Notes: generated by a model from the sequence alone, not told the origin. A DNA stretch of 64,000 bases from UBA961 sp041191145 (GCA_041191145.1 JBEEPK010000004.1:10599-74598); one strand, 5' to 3'; shown: positions 9,279-19,400, counted from the stretch's first letter. Translations and numbers: made by a program.

Positions 9279-11090
9279 TTAGCGTTCTCTGAAACGTACT
9301 CTTTCGAGTGAAATCGTTCCAAAGACTCCCGGGCGGAGACCGATAACGGAAGTTTGTGCTAATCGATAGTTAACTGTGTAATATAAAAACACCCAAGGAG
9401 CTTGCTCAATAATGATGCGCTCCATTTCATTGTATGCTTTGAATCTTTGTTCAGGTTTAATGCCCGGCCAAAGAGCCAATTCATACAGTGAATCAACACT
9501 TCGATGCGAAAATCTTGTGTCATTCAGGCCTTTGGGTGAGGCCATTTTCGAATAAAAAAGTGCGAGTACATTCTCCGGATCGGGATAATCCGCAATCCAA
9601 TTCCCACGCCAGAAACCAAGTTTCCCTGAGTGCATCATTGATGAATGTTCGGGAAAATTGACCTGTCTCAAAGCGACTTTGATGCCGAACTTGAGCCATT
9701 GTTGTTGTAATGCCTCAACTACTTGCACTGTGGTCGCATTATTTCCGGATTGAAGTATTATCTCAGGCAAACCTTGTCCGCCCGGATAACCTGCTTCCAT
9801 TAATAATGCTTTTGCTTTGACAGGGTCATATGTATATCCTTTGACTTCATTAGAAAAGCCGGGCATTGTCGGGGATAAAGGTCCATGCTCTGCAGGAATC
9901 CCTTTTCCTTTTAAGACATATTTGCAAAGTGCCTTGCGGTCAATCGCATAATTCAGAGCTTGTCTGATTGCTTTTGATTTCCACAAAGGCAAGCGTGATG
10001 TTTCGGCATTTGCAGATTCGTCAAGCATAATTCCACAAAAAACTATGTCTTGTGACTCTTCTCTATGAAGCGTGTGACTTGCATATGATTCAGTGAGCTT
10101 GTCATTCTCAAGAACCTTCGGCAGAAAAATCGGATCTATGGAGAGAATCATATCGAGATTCCCATTATCATATTCCAAAAATTCTGTTTTTGTGTCCTTA
10201 ATGAATTGTACAATGACAGTATCCAAATAGGGTAATCTCTGTCCGGATTCGTCAAACTCATGATACAATGAATTGCGTTTGAGCTCAATGAATCTGTCTG
10301 GCTCCCATCTATGAAATGCAAATGGGCCGGTTCCTATCGGGTGATTTCCAAATGATGTACCATATAATTGAATCGCTTCTTTCGGCACGATTCTGCAATA
10401 TGGCATTGTCAATAAGGAAAGCAATGGTGCAAAAGGCTTGTTCAAAACCAGTGACACCGTGCTGTCATTAATAACTCTTATCCCTTCAATATGCCGATTG
10501 CCCTCTCCAAGCTTAGTGGCTTCATGAAATTCTTCGGCACCGGAAAATCGGTCGCGAAAAATCCAAAAACCCGTAGTCTTTGTTCGGGCATCGCAAATCC
10601 GCTCAAAACTGAATTTCACATCTTCTGCCTTGAATTTCCTCGTAAATGAGGGAGCTTTAAAGCATGAGTCTCTGTGAAATGAAATATCCGTACGAAGCGA
10701 AAATGTCCAAGTCAAACCTGTTTCATCAATAGTCCAAGACTTTGCAAGTCCCGGAATAATCGCTCCATTGGAATCCAATTTCACCAAAGTCTCAAAGATA
10801 TGACCTCCAATATGAATCGGTCCGGATATTCCGGCCATTGCGGGGTCAAGAGTTGTTAAACCCTGTGGTTCATTATAGGTGAATGTCGCATCTTTTTTAG
10901 TGACTGCATCTCCGCAAGAAGCGAATGATACAGTGCTTAGTATGATGCAAATCTGTATTCCTATTTTCAAAGAACTATCTGCTTCGTGGAAGAAGCAGTC
11001 TTTCAGTTTACGAAGAAAGTATGTAAACCAAGAGTCTGCAACTAAAGAATTTTTTTTCACATAGCCAAGTAAATCAAGAACTTGCATCAT
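9279..11090 (-). CDS. ABC transporter peptide-binding protein (SBP family 5), probable lipoprotein
   Basis: This OppA/DppA-type solute receptor captures oligopeptides or similar ligands. Motifs seen are TLDPAMAG, LAKSWTIDETGLTWTFSLR, FKAEDVKFSFERI, ALNYAIDRKAL, and a C-terminal PWVFLYYTVNY. A signal with a lipobox-like FASC lies about 45 residues in from ATG 11090. Starting instead at TTG 10970 would put the lipobox in a normal position (KIGIQICIILSTVSFASCG), so the true start is uncertain. No permease or ATPase genes adjoin, so it is an orphan receptor here. Confidence 0.85.
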   Translation of the reverse strand: MMQVLDLLGYVKKNSLVADSWFTYFLRKLKDCFFHEADSSLKIGIQICIILSTVSFASCGDAVTKKDATFTYNEPQGLTTLDPAMAGISGPIHIGGHIFETLVKLDSNGAIIPGLAKSWTIDETGLTWTFSLRTDISFHRDSCFKAPSFTRKFKAEDVKFSFERICDARTKTTGFWIFRDRFSGAEEFHEATKLGEGNRHIEGIRVINDSTVSLVLNKPFAPLLSLLTMPYCRIVPKEAIQLYGTSFGNHPIGTGPFAFHRWEPDRFIELKRNSLYHEFDESGQRLPYLDTVIVQFIKDTKTEFLEYDNGNLDMILSIDPIFLPKVLENDKLTESYASHTLHREESQDIVFCGIMLDESANAETSRLPLWKSKAIRQALNYAIDRKALCKYVLKGKGIPAEHGPLSPTMPGFSNEVKGYTYDPVKAKALLMEAGYPGGQGLPEIILQSGNNATTVQVVEALQQQWLKFGIKVALRQVNFPEHSSMMHSGKLGFWRGNWIADYPDPENVLALFYSKMASPKGLNDTRFSHRSVDSLYELALWPGIKPEQRFKAYNEMERIIIEQAPWVFLYYTVNYRLAQTSVIGLRPGVFGTISLERVRFRER

Positions 11091-11270
11091 TTTGTAGGGT
11101 AAATTGAGTATAAATGAACAAAGTGGTATCAATCGTTACAACTCGTTCTCTTTCAATTAATTATGAAAAAATACCGCAAAATGGTTTATGGCGATTTTTG
11201 CGATTAAACTTTTTTCGGAGTGTGGAAAAAAACTGACATATCGGGTATCGGAAAGGCATATTTTTGCCAA

Positions 11271-11816
11271 ATGAAGATGTCATCACTACAAAAATCACTC
11301 TTTGCGAGTTTCTTGTTTTTCGTCACACTCTGGTTTGGCGGTGGTTTGATTCGCACAGCCATTGGTTTTGATGTATTCCTACCCGGAACTTTGGACATCA
11401 AGCCATTCTTACATCAAGAACAAATTAACTATTCTCTTCGATTGATGGGAATCACAGCGTATTATACCATTGCGGGATATGTTCTTGGTTTTTTGAGTGC
11501 TTTGATTCTCATGTTTACACTTAAAGGGAATATTAAGAAGAGAGGCTGGCTATTTATGGGCGCAAGTTTGTTTTTCTTATTTGCACCTTATGAATTTTAT
11601 CTTGCTTGGCTTGATCTTCAATTGATTTATCGTGTCAATGCAATTGATTTTGTAAATTTGCTTAAGGACGATGGTTTACTGATACTGTTCAAACAGCGCT
11701 TCCATCCATGGATGACGGCAATCGGTTTCCTCTCCTTACTCTCCTATATCACCGCACTTCTCTTTTTGGCGTGGCAGCCGCTGAAAGCACATGAGAAAGC
11801 GGAACATGTACAATGA
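11271..11816 (+). CDS. Small integral membrane protein, unknown function
   Basis: About 181 residues with four hydrophobic segments (FLFFVTLWFGGG, YTIAGYVLGFLSALILMF, GWLFMGASLFFLFAP, IGFLSLLSYITALLFLAW), suggesting four membrane helices. A GTG at 11220 extends the frame, but ATG 11271 (or 11277) gives a cleaner N-terminus directly before the first helix. I do not recognise the family. It is followed 17 bp later by the small gene at 11834, with which it probably shares a transcript. Confidence 0.65.
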   Translation: MKMSSLQKSLFASFLFFVTLWFGGGLIRTAIGFDVFLPGTLDIKPFLHQEQINYSLRLMGITAYYTIAGYVLGFLSALILMFTLKGNIKKRGWLFMGASLFFLFAPYEFYLAWLDLQLIYRVNAIDFVNLLKDDGLLILFKQRFHPWMTAIGFLSLLSYITALLFLAWQPLKAHEKAEHVQ

Positions 11817-11833
11817 TTTTTCATTGAAAAACC

Positions 11834-12130
11834 GTGAAACTACAAAGCATATTAGATGACATGCTCACATTGGCGCATGATCTGAATTACTCTGTTCGCA
11901 GAGAAAAGGGAAATTTCCGTGGCGGGGATTGTCGTGTCAATGATGATCGGTATATCGTCCTGAATTCACTGATTCCATTGGAATCTCGGGTAGTATTACT
12001 GGCAAGAATCCTGGCTAAACATGATTTGAAGGATATGCCAGTCAAGCCTGCAGTGAAAGCAGTGATAGAGAAAGAAAAGGGAAAAGATGATACAGGTCGT
12101 ACTATTGAAATGGAATTTTCGACTGAATAA
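11834..12130 (+). CDS. Small conserved hypothetical protein
   Basis: 98 residues from a GTG start; the next ATG would remove the first nine residues, which belong to the conserved-looking LQSILDDMLTLAHDLNYSVR helix. The central KGNFRGGDCRVNDDRYIVLN and the following IPLESRVVLLARILAKHDLK resemble small conserved proteins I have seen in Bacteroidota/Chlorobiota genomes. No function is assigned. It is soluble, without signal peptide, and ends at a strong bidirectional terminator. Confidence 0.7.
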   Translation: MKLQSILDDMLTLAHDLNYSVRREKGNFRGGDCRVNDDRYIVLNSLIPLESRVVLLARILAKHDLKDMPVKPAVKAVIEKEKGKDDTGRTIEMEFSTE

Positions 12131-12132
12131 TG

Positions 12133-12170
12133 AAAAGCCCCCAATGAGATAAATACTCTTGGGGGCTTTT
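12133..12170. terminator. Bidirectional terminator
   Basis: AAAAGCCCCCAA/TTGGGGGCTTTT form a 12-bp stem with a 14-nt loop between the convergent genes ending at 12130 and 12186. Confidence 0.9.
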
Positions 12171-12185
12171 TGATGTTATTCTATA

Positions 12186-13295
12186 TTAGCTTAGTCGAAC
12201 CGGCATCACAAGTATGAGAATATCGCTGTTTTCGGATGTTGGTTCAATTAATACCGCTCTGTTTGGGGAAGAAAATGATAATCTGACCATACCGGCCTCA
12301 TCACCGGACAATTGCTGAAGGGCCTCTTCCAAGTATCTGTGATTAAATCCAATCTCAAATGTATCAGAACCTGAAAATTCGCATACTGTGGATTCATCAG
12401 CATTGCTTCCTGTTTCATCGTCTTCGCCATGTACATGAACTCTGTTCGGGGTAAGCGTGATCTTGATTTGTCTGCTTGTGCTGCTTGTAAAGAGAGCAAC
12501 CCGCTTGATCACTCCTGCCAGATCCTTCTGATTGACCATGGCAATCTTGTCATTATCAACCGGTATCACATTTTCATAAGGAGGGAAACGCTCATCAATG
12601 ATGCGTGTGATGACTGTAGTGTCTGACATTGCAAAGCGAGCATGAGTACGGGTAACGGACATATCAACATTTGAATCCACTTTGCGCAGTACATCCATAG
12701 CTCTTGAAGGAATGATCACATCAAGATCATCAGGGAAATGTTCGCCACGGACAATAACGCGCGCCAAGCGATAACTATCTGTGGAAACCCCAATCACATG
12801 ATTGCCGCGGAACTGAAACAGTACGCCAGTCATGGCAGGTCGATACTCATCATCAGAAACGGCAAACATTGTTCTATTTGCTATCTTCATTGCATCAGCT
12901 GCGGATAGCAATGCATGTTCGCCCTCAGGGAAAACAGGCTGTTGGGGATAATCGGCACTGTCCATTCCTTTCATTGTAAATGAACCACCACTTGTTCTGA
13001 AAGTGATATCCAAATTGGAATTGATTTCAATCAACAATGCTCCTTCCTGTCCAAGCGAGCGCAATAGCTCATGTAATTTTCTTGCCGGAATCAAGACTGT
13101 TCCTTGCTCTTCAACCATGCAAGGAACATGTGTCGAAATGGTCATTTCCTGATCAGATGCAATTAAATCCAACCCTGTCTTTGAGGCGGTGCAATGCACA
13201 TGTTCTAAAACAGGAAGTGTTGAACGAGGTGGAATCGCAGGCAAAACGCGCTGCATAGCTTTTTGAAAATCACCGAGTGAGATTGAAAATTTCAT
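12186..13295 (-). CDS. dnaN: DNA polymerase III beta subunit (sliding clamp)
   Basis: This 369-residue protein is the ring-shaped processivity clamp that tethers the replicative polymerase to DNA. It has the three-fold clamp architecture, with ALRSTLPVLEHVHC-like N-terminal signature (PRSTLPVLEHVH), GVSTDSYRLA at the domain 2 boundary, and the C-terminal LILVMPVRLS matching the usual 'MPMRL' ending. dnaN normally follows dnaA, but here dnaA is 15 kb away on the other strand. It is followed 36 bp upstream by the HPr gene in the same direction. Confidence 0.97.
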   Translation of the reverse strand: MKFSISLGDFQKAMQRVLPAIPPRSTLPVLEHVHCTASKTGLDLIASDQEMTISTHVPCMVEEQGTVLIPARKLHELLRSLGQEGALLIEINSNLDITFRTSGGSFTMKGMDSADYPQQPVFPEGEHALLSAADAMKIANRTMFAVSDDEYRPAMTGVLFQFRGNHVIGVSTDSYRLARVIVRGEHFPDDLDVIIPSRAMDVLRKVDSNVDMSVTRTHARFAMSDTTVITRIIDERFPPYENVIPVDNDKIAMVNQKDLAGVIKRVALFTSSTSRQIKITLTPNRVHVHGEDDETGSNADESTVCEFSGSDTFEIGFNHRYLEEALQQLSGDEAGMVRLSFSSPNRAVLIEPTSENSDILILVMPVRLS

Positions 13296-13330
13296 GAGAA
13301 TGCGGGTGATGATTTATGAAAGTGAATATC

Positions 13331-13597
13331 TTATAATTCGCCAAATCCGGAACTGAAAAACAAAGTGATATCATCCATTGCTTGTTTCTCATCAGGACCA
13401 TCAACTGTTACTTCTAATTTGCAACCAAGTTCAGCAGCCAAAGTCATGACTCCAATGATACTCTTTGCATTGATGGAAAATCCGTCCCTGTTAAGGAAAA
13501 TTTCGGATTTGTATTTTGCGGCAAGTTTAACAAGCGAAGCTGCAGGTCTTGTATGAAGACCAGCTCTATTTTTAACGGTTACGGTTGATACTAGCAT
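13331..13597 (-). CDS. HPr-type phosphocarrier protein
   Basis: 88 residues. The phosphorylatable His is in RAGLHTRPAASLV and the regulatory Ser in NAKSIIGVM, so both classical HPr sites are intact. HPr relays phosphate in the phosphotransferase system or acts in carbon regulation. No enzyme I, EII or HPr kinase gene is near; whether it works in sugar transport cannot be told from this window. It precedes dnaN in the same orientation, with a 35-bp gap. Confidence 0.93.
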   Translation of the reverse strand: MLVSTVTVKNRAGLHTRPAASLVKLAAKYKSEIFLNRDGFSINAKSIIGVMTLAAELGCKLEVTVDGPDEKQAMDDITLFFSSGFGEL

Positions 13598-13781
13598 AGT
13601 GATTCAATTCGAGTTATTGTCTGATAATGGACCAGGTTTTATTGCGGGATTTGGTAAATACCATGATCAGATAGAAAATATACAAATTCTTATGACCTGA
13701 ATTCATGGAAAATTGTCAACAATTTGTCCACAATGATAGCGAATGCCGAGAGGATGTCCAAGTTAGCAATCGAGTAAATCG

Positions 13782-13789
13782 TATTTTTG
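13782..13789 (+). promoter_or_regulatory. TAnnTTTG promoter box (TATTTTTGA)
   Basis: Lies 41 nt upstream of the gmhA start codon; no clear -33 element. Confidence 0.5.
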
Positions 13790-13830
13790 AAACAATGGTT
13801 CCGTATTTCTAAGTCCAGAGGCCAATTATC

Positions 13831-14424
13831 ATGTCTTTTTCATCAGCCATTCGAACAACAATTGAAGATTCAATTGCTACAAAACAAGCATTGCTTGCTA
13901 GTCAGTCTGAAGCCATTGAAAGAACCGGAATACTGCTTGCTGAGAAATTGAAAGCAGGCGGCAAGATTATGTTCTGTGGAAATGGCGGAAGTGCTGCAGA
14001 TAGCCAACATCTAGCCGCTGAACTGGTGGTCAGATTACGAAGCTCCGTGAATCGCGCAGCAATTCCTGCAATGGCATTGACAGTTGATCCTTCCATCATG
14101 ACAGCTGGTGGAAATGACATCGGTTTCGAAAATGTTTTTGCTCGCTGCGTTGAAGCATATGGTCGCTCGGGTGATGTGCTCATAGGCATTTCCACATCTG
14201 GTAATTCACAAAATGTGAAACTTGCCATGGAAAAGGCAAAACAACAAGGGGTATATGTCATTGGTCTTTTGGGTGGCTCCGGGGGTTTTCTCCTTCAAGA
14301 AAGTGACGATGCTGTTGTGGTGCCAAGTTCGGTTACGGCACGAATCCAAGAGTCGCATATCATGATTGGTCATATTTGGTGCGAAATGGTGGAAGAGATT
14401 CTATTCCCTGAGTTATTCACCTGA
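13831..14424 (+). CDS. gmhA: Sedoheptulose-7-phosphate isomerase
   Basis: 197-residue SIS-domain enzyme converting sedoheptulose-7-P to D-glycero-D-manno-heptose-7-P, the first step to ADP-heptose for LPS core. The signature FCGNGGSAADSQHLAAELVV, the SIS motif GISTSGNSQNV and the C-terminal ESHIMIGHIWCEMVE are intact. Length is normal. It fits with the heptosyltransferase-like GT9 gene at 43716. Its 3' end overlaps the convergent comEC gene by 12 bp. Confidence 0.93.
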   Translation: MSFSSAIRTTIEDSIATKQALLASQSEAIERTGILLAEKLKAGGKIMFCGNGGSAADSQHLAAELVVRLRSSVNRAAIPAMALTVDPSIMTAGGNDIGFENVFARCVEAYGRSGDVLIGISTSGNSQNVKLAMEKAKQQGVYVIGLLGGSGGFLLQESDDAVVVPSSVTARIQESHIMIGHIWCEMVEEILFPELFT

Positions 14425-16233
14425 TTCAATTGAATTATTCAAAATATTAAGACATAGTCTCATTGTTTCTCGATTACATTCCTTCATGCGGAAGGTAGTG
14501 TCCAATGCCTGTATGGAAATTGCAATCTGTCTAGCTGCCTTTCCTGAATATATGAGTTGAGATGCATTGTGATGCTGAACAATGTATTGAATCAATGCTT
14601 TGTCATTACCCTTGAAACGCATTCTGTCTCTGTCCAATATTAGTATGTCCTTGCCAATCAATCCCACAAGAATGTCTTTTCTTCTCAGAAACTGAAGCTT
14701 ATCCTTTTCATCAATTGTAATCTCTGCAAAAATTTCATGCATGCCAATCATGAATATGATTGAACATATGCCGGAAATGAACAATTGCATTCTGCTATTG
14801 GAACGATATGCAATCAGGATTGATGCAATGATCATGAGTGATATCCATATTGAAAATTCCCCTCGATATGCAATCCAATCTAATTTTGAAATGAGTAGAT
14901 GTAATTCATCTGTAATTACAATGATTTGATGAGCAGACATTGCAAAAAGCTCTGCAAGATAAACGCTGAATGAAAAGCAAATCACCGCGATGATTGTCCA
15001 ACAAAGTGCAAGGGTGAACATCGGGATAAATATGAGATTTGCAATTGGTGAAATGAATGAAATCATTTCGAAATGCCATGCAGTCAATGGAAGTAGAATC
15101 AACATTGCCGACATTGAAGTTGATAGTGAGTGTGCAATCCATTTTGGAAAAATTTTCTGATGAGTTAAATGAAGATATTGGGGCAAGAAAATCAATCCGA
15201 ACATGCCGGCCATAGACATCTGAAATCCAATTGAAGAGAGTAATGTTGGATCGAGTGAAATCATGAATCCTCCAACAGTCAGTAGAATATGTATTCCATG
15301 TGCTTTTCTTTGAAGTGAGAATATCGTGTAACCAAGAGATGTCATCATGCAAGCACGAATTGCCGGTGGGTCCCAATGAATGATCTCCAAAAACACAATC
15401 AATGAAAGTATGAGTAATGCATTTCTTATGATGAGTGAAGGAATCCACGAAAGAAGAAAAAGTATCATCAATGATATTATTCCAGCGTGAAATCCACTCA
15501 CCGATAATATGTGTGCTGTACCCAATAAGACAAAGGCATTTCGAAGATCAGATGAAATATCCGATGTCTCTCCGAGTACTATGCCTTTGATTAATGGTAC
15601 ACTTTCCTTTGGAAAAATTCTACTCAATGCAATATCAATCCACTCACGAATGTACCTGATGAAAGAATAAATGCCATTGTTCGCGGATTGAATGATGGCT
15701 GTCTCTTTCACCATAATGAGAAATTGCATGTTCTTGCTTTGTAGATAGTTCATTTGATCAAACTGGCCGCTCAATTCAGCTTTATCGGGATTTGAAGCAA
15801 TTCCTCGAACCTGAATTTCCATACCTTCTTTGAGTGCCAATCGTGAACCTGTGAAGCGAAGTAGAATCCTGCAATGCTCTATTCGAGGCAATTGAGGCGT
15901 GTCTAAATACCCTTTGATGATGCACTGCGTGAAATTATTTTTCTCAGAAATTTCCTGAATTCTTCCTTTTGCAATGGCCTTGAATCGAATGGCATGTCCT
16001 TTTACACCAATAATATTCATGGAATCTGCTTCGGCATGAATACACATTCCTAGGAGTATCGCAGATAGAATTTTCCCGATGGGTAAGATTATAGAAAGGA
16101 AAGCCATGAATATCGACATGATTATTAAATACACCGAATCAATGCGGATATCAAGTATGCTATGTATGCTAATTCCCAGAAGCATGAATAGCACGATGAA
16201 AAGCGTGGGTATCATGGAATATTTGAAAGTCAT
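14413..16233 (-). CDS. comEC: ComEC/Rec2-type competence channel protein
   Basis: About 606 residues. ATG 16233 is preferred because AGGGGACG precedes it; an upstream TTG is weaker. An N-terminal hydrophobic pair of helices and an OB-like segment are followed by the core competence domain with VLLGTAHILSVSGFHAGIIS and many membrane helices. It is predicted to carry single-stranded DNA across the inner membrane during natural transformation. The C-terminal metallo-beta-lactamase domain of long ComEC proteins is absent; instead there is a soluble tail of about 95 residues without HxHxDH. No ComEA/ComF neighbours. Confidence 0.85.
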   Translation of the reverse strand: MTFKYSMIPTLFIVLFMLLGISIHSILDIRIDSVYLIIMSIFMAFLSIILPIGKILSAILLGMCIHAEADSMNIIGVKGHAIRFKAIAKGRIQEISEKNNFTQCIIKGYLDTPQLPRIEHCRILLRFTGSRLALKEGMEIQVRGIASNPDKAELSGQFDQMNYLQSKNMQFLIMVKETAIIQSANNGIYSFIRYIREWIDIALSRIFPKESVPLIKGIVLGETSDISSDLRNAFVLLGTAHILSVSGFHAGIISLMILFLLSWIPSLIIRNALLILSLIVFLEIIHWDPPAIRACMMTSLGYTIFSLQRKAHGIHILLTVGGFMISLDPTLLSSIGFQMSMAGMFGLIFLPQYLHLTHQKIFPKWIAHSLSTSMSAMLILLPLTAWHFEMISFISPIANLIFIPMFTLALCWTIIAVICFSFSVYLAELFAMSAHQIIVITDELHLLISKLDWIAYRGEFSIWISLMIIASILIAYRSNSRMQLFISGICSIIFMIGMHEIFAEITIDEKDKLQFLRRKDILVGLIGKDILILDRDRMRFKGNDKALIQYIVQHHNASQLIYSGKAARQIAISIQALDTTFRMKECNRETMRLCLNILNNSIESGE

Positions 16234-16260
16234 CTCGTCCCCTAATTGAACATTCAAAAA

Positions 16261-16287
16261 TAAAAAAGCCGCCCAAATTGGACGGCT
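16261..16287 (-). terminator. Terminator of the amidohydrolase gene
   Basis: On the minus strand AGCCGTCCA/TGGGCGGCT pair (9 bp, one G-U, 3-nt loop) and are followed by TTTTTTA, 27 bp after the stop. Confidence 0.85.
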
Positions 16288-16313
16288 CTTGCATTTCTAC
16301 CGATAATCACTGA

Positions 16314-19300
16314 TTATTCTTCGTCGAATCCTGCCATGTCATCGAACACATCTTCGCAATCATAAAGATGCTTTTGTCCGGAGAATCTTCCTTTTCCGCT
16401 TGTACTTTTCTCATCAGTGTTCATGGCTTTTTGTTCGAGAGTTGCACGAATGCCTGCATCTCTTTTACGAAGTTGTTCGTCGGTTTTTCTGTCGAAATAT
16501 TTGCGACCATCCACATAGGTTTGTTCAACTCTAGAGAAGTTGGACAATGGGTTGCCTGACCATACAACGATATCTGCATCTTTGCCAATCTCAATTGAGC
16601 CAATGCGATCATCCACTTTGAGAAGTTTGGCAGGATTGATTGTGACAAATTTCATAGCTTCTTCTTCGGAGACCGGACCATATTTCACTGACTTGCCGGC
16701 TTCTTGATTCAGTCTGCGGGCCATCTCGGCATCATCACTGTTAATGGCAACCGTTACGCCTTCTTCATGGAGAATTGCAGGGTTTTCCGGGATTGCATCA
16801 TACACTTCGAATTTATATGCCCACCAATCTGCAAAACTTGAAGCTCCAACTCCATGAACCTTCATTTCTTTTGCTAGCTTATATCCTTCGAGAATATGCG
16901 TGAAAGTATTGATCTTGAAACCAAATTCTTCCGCAAGTCTAATGAGCATGAGGATTTCGCTTTGTACATAGGAATGACAATGAATTTGTCGTTTTCCTCG
17001 AATGATTTCAAGCAATGTTTCTAGTTGAATATCCTTGCGTGGAGGTAATTTTCCGGATGTTCCGGCTTCTTTCCATGCTTTTTCATATTCAAGTGCGGCG
17101 CGGAATCCATCACGCATGATTTCTTCCACACCCATTCTGGTTTGTGGATAGCGCGATGTGAAACGATCACCCCAATTCGCCTGTTTTACGTTTTCACCAA
17201 GTGCAAATTTGATTGTACCGGGAAAATCCATTTTCAATCCATCGGCATCATCACCCCAGCGAAGCTTGATGAGTTGTAATTGTCCGCCGATTGGATTGGC
17301 TGATCCATGAAGCAAATGGCTTGCAGTAACGCCACCGGCAAGTTGACGATAGATATTGATATCATCGGGTTGCAAAACGTCACCGATTCGAACTTCCGCT
17401 GTCACAGCATGTGTGCCTTCATTCACTCCGGATTCAATTGCAATGTGAGAGTGCTCGTCAATGATACCAGGAGCCAAATGCTTTCCGGTTGCGTCAATAA
17501 CCGTATCGGCTTTTTGCTGTAAATCTTTTGCAATAGCTGTGATTTTCCCACCTGAGATCAAGACATCAACACCTTTTAATATTCCTTCTTTTGCTGAAGT
17601 CCAAACTGTGGCATTTTTGAATAATACTGTTTTCTGAGTAGGAATGCTTTCAAGACCAAATGGTCCATCGGGGAAAACAATTGGATATGTTTTTGAAAGT
17701 GAACCAAGTTTTTCTTGATTGTTTTTTTCTATGTATCCGCTATCTCGAATTGCGGTCCAAGCAATTTCTCGACCTGTAGGCAATAATGCAGTACCTCTCG
17801 CATTTAAAGAGTCCATGAATCCAGTTGCTCGAATCATGCCAATTGCGCCGAGAGAATCGCCGGTAAAAGTGAAATGTACTTGTTTGCCTGACTGTGTGAT
17901 TTTACAAGAGATTTTTACAGAATCCTTCAAGAGTGAAGCACTTGGAGCATCAATTTTTCCATCTATGTTCCATTGCATTTTCGGAAGTGATTCGGCTGTA
18001 AATCTCCAGTATCCTCTCAAATCATATTCGGGTTTTTGTTGTATGACATGTTCTTCACCGGCAACAAATACCGAAGTGATTGAACCTGATTCAAAGAGAT
18101 TCGCATCGGAAATGATAAGATTTGCAAAGGCTCCCGATTTGATAGTACCCGCCAAATCGTCTATTCCCCACATTTCTGCGGGAATCGTTGTGAGTGCGGC
18201 AAGTGCAGTTTCTTCTTTTAAGCCGTAACGAATTGCTTTGCGAAGATTCTTGAGGAAATCCGATTTGTCTTTCAATCCATGCATCGTGATTGCAAATTTC
18301 ACTCCAACAGAATCCAATGCGGCAGGATTAGAAGGCGCTGCATCCCATGCTTTCAATTCTGCAAGAGATACACCGGATGCATTTCTCAATGATTGCACAT
18401 TGGGTGCGCCCGGAAATGCAATCGGAATGATCATCTTTGACTTTAATGATGCGATTTGAGATAGTCTGCGATATTCATAGCCACTGCCTTCATAAATCAT
18501 AGAAAGACCAAACTCTTTGGCAATCTTTGATGCACGAAGAACGGAGTGTTCATTATTCGTTTCGAAAATTACCGGCGTTTTTCTTGAGATAATTCCGGCA
18601 ATTGCTTCGAGAGAAAAATTTGTTTCAGGAGCCTGTATTTTGGGATTTCTTGCAAATGCGGATTGTGCTTCTGCATACCATTGACCATCCAAAAAGGCCT
18701 GTCTGAGCAATGCAATGCTGCCCATCATTGCTGAGGGGTATGCATTGCGAGAATTACCTTTTTTGAAGGACATCCATTGTGAAATATCTGGTTTTACAAT
18801 CACCTCATTCGCTGTGCCGGCTCTTGCCAATACAAGTGCCGAAGTTCCGCGCATGATGCCATCCATGGAATTAACATGAGCCATGCAAAAACCTTGTTTA
18901 TACAATTCGGATGCAGACTTTTCATCAATCCCAAGTGTATTCGCAATATTCATTTCAGGCTTGATCGCCTCATTCCAGTAACGAGCTCCACGATTCAATG
19001 ATCCTGGTTTCTCAACTTCATCTTCACCCTCGGCAGAAAATGCAGGTCCTTTCTTTTGAGAATTCCCTGATCCTGCTGATGAATATGATTCAATGAAACC
19101 GGCATATACATAAGCTCCATTCAATGAACGAACTGTTGCACCAACAGGAATAACAATCTGTGCACCTGCAGCTTCAATTCTATCATTTCTAATGATAATA
19201 GTTGCATTTCTGATGATTCTGCCTGGTTCGGGTATGAGCGTACATTGAGTTAAAGCAATGTACTTTAAGGGCTTGTCACGCAAACCATCAATTGATTTGC

Positions 19301-19400
19301 TCTGCATCAGAGGTTGTGCAAATGCGTGAAATTCACTTGTAATCCATGCAATGCAAACAAAAAGCATGAATCGGAGAAGAGAATGAATCTTTGTGGACAT
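16314..19400 (-). CDS. Large secreted amidohydrolase with two amidohydrolase-like halves
   Basis: 1028 residues with a signal peptide (about 1-29, ending FHAFAQ). The C-terminal half (about 600-1000) is an active-looking metal-dependent amidohydrolase: GIIDEHSHIA supplies the HxH, then HCHSY, TFTHILEG and the metal/catalytic Asp in INSDDAEM, closing with KDADIVVWSGNPL. The N-terminal half (about 35-480) has the same plan (ATIIIRNDRI, GTIKSGAFANLIISDANLFE) but the position of HxH reads YAGFIESYSS, so the metal site is lost. This double architecture is known in Bacteroidota; substrate is unknown. It ends with acidic FDDMAGFDEE. Confidence 0.88.
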   Translation of the reverse strand: MSTKIHSLLRFMLFVCIAWITSEFHAFAQPLMQSKSIDGLRDKPLKYIALTQCTLIPEPGRIIRNATIIIRNDRIEAAGAQIVIPVGATVRSLNGAYVYAGFIESYSSAGSGNSQKKGPAFSAEGEDEVEKPGSLNRGARYWNEAIKPEMNIANTLGIDEKSASELYKQGFCMAHVNSMDGIMRGTSALVLARAGTANEVIVKPDISQWMSFKKGNSRNAYPSAMMGSIALLRQAFLDGQWYAEAQSAFARNPKIQAPETNFSLEAIAGIISRKTPVIFETNNEHSVLRASKIAKEFGLSMIYEGSGYEYRRLSQIASLKSKMIIPIAFPGAPNVQSLRNASGVSLAELKAWDAAPSNPAALDSVGVKFAITMHGLKDKSDFLKNLRKAIRYGLKEETALAALTTIPAEMWGIDDLAGTIKSGAFANLIISDANLFESGSITSVFVAGEEHVIQQKPEYDLRGYWRFTAESLPKMQWNIDGKIDAPSASLLKDSVKISCKITQSGKQVHFTFTGDSLGAIGMIRATGFMDSLNARGTALLPTGREIAWTAIRDSGYIEKNNQEKLGSLSKTYPIVFPDGPFGLESIPTQKTVLFKNATVWTSAKEGILKGVDVLISGGKITAIAKDLQQKADTVIDATGKHLAPGIIDEHSHIAIESGVNEGTHAVTAEVRIGDVLQPDDINIYRQLAGGVTASHLLHGSANPIGGQLQLIKLRWGDDADGLKMDFPGTIKFALGENVKQANWGDRFTSRYPQTRMGVEEIMRDGFRAALEYEKAWKEAGTSGKLPPRKDIQLETLLEIIRGKRQIHCHSYVQSEILMLIRLAEEFGFKINTFTHILEGYKLAKEMKVHGVGASSFADWWAYKFEVYDAIPENPAILHEEGVTVAINSDDAEMARRLNQEAGKSVKYGPVSEEEAMKFVTINPAKLLKVDDRIGSIEIGKDADIVVWSGNPLSNFSRVEQTYVDGRKYFDRKTDEQLRKRDAGIRATLEQKAMNTDEKSTSGKGRFSGQKHLYDCEDVFDDMAGFDEE

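Noticed and set aside
13721..13735. DnaA box near dnaN (TTGTCCACA)
   Set aside because: Single near match with a G in a conserved position; not clustered.
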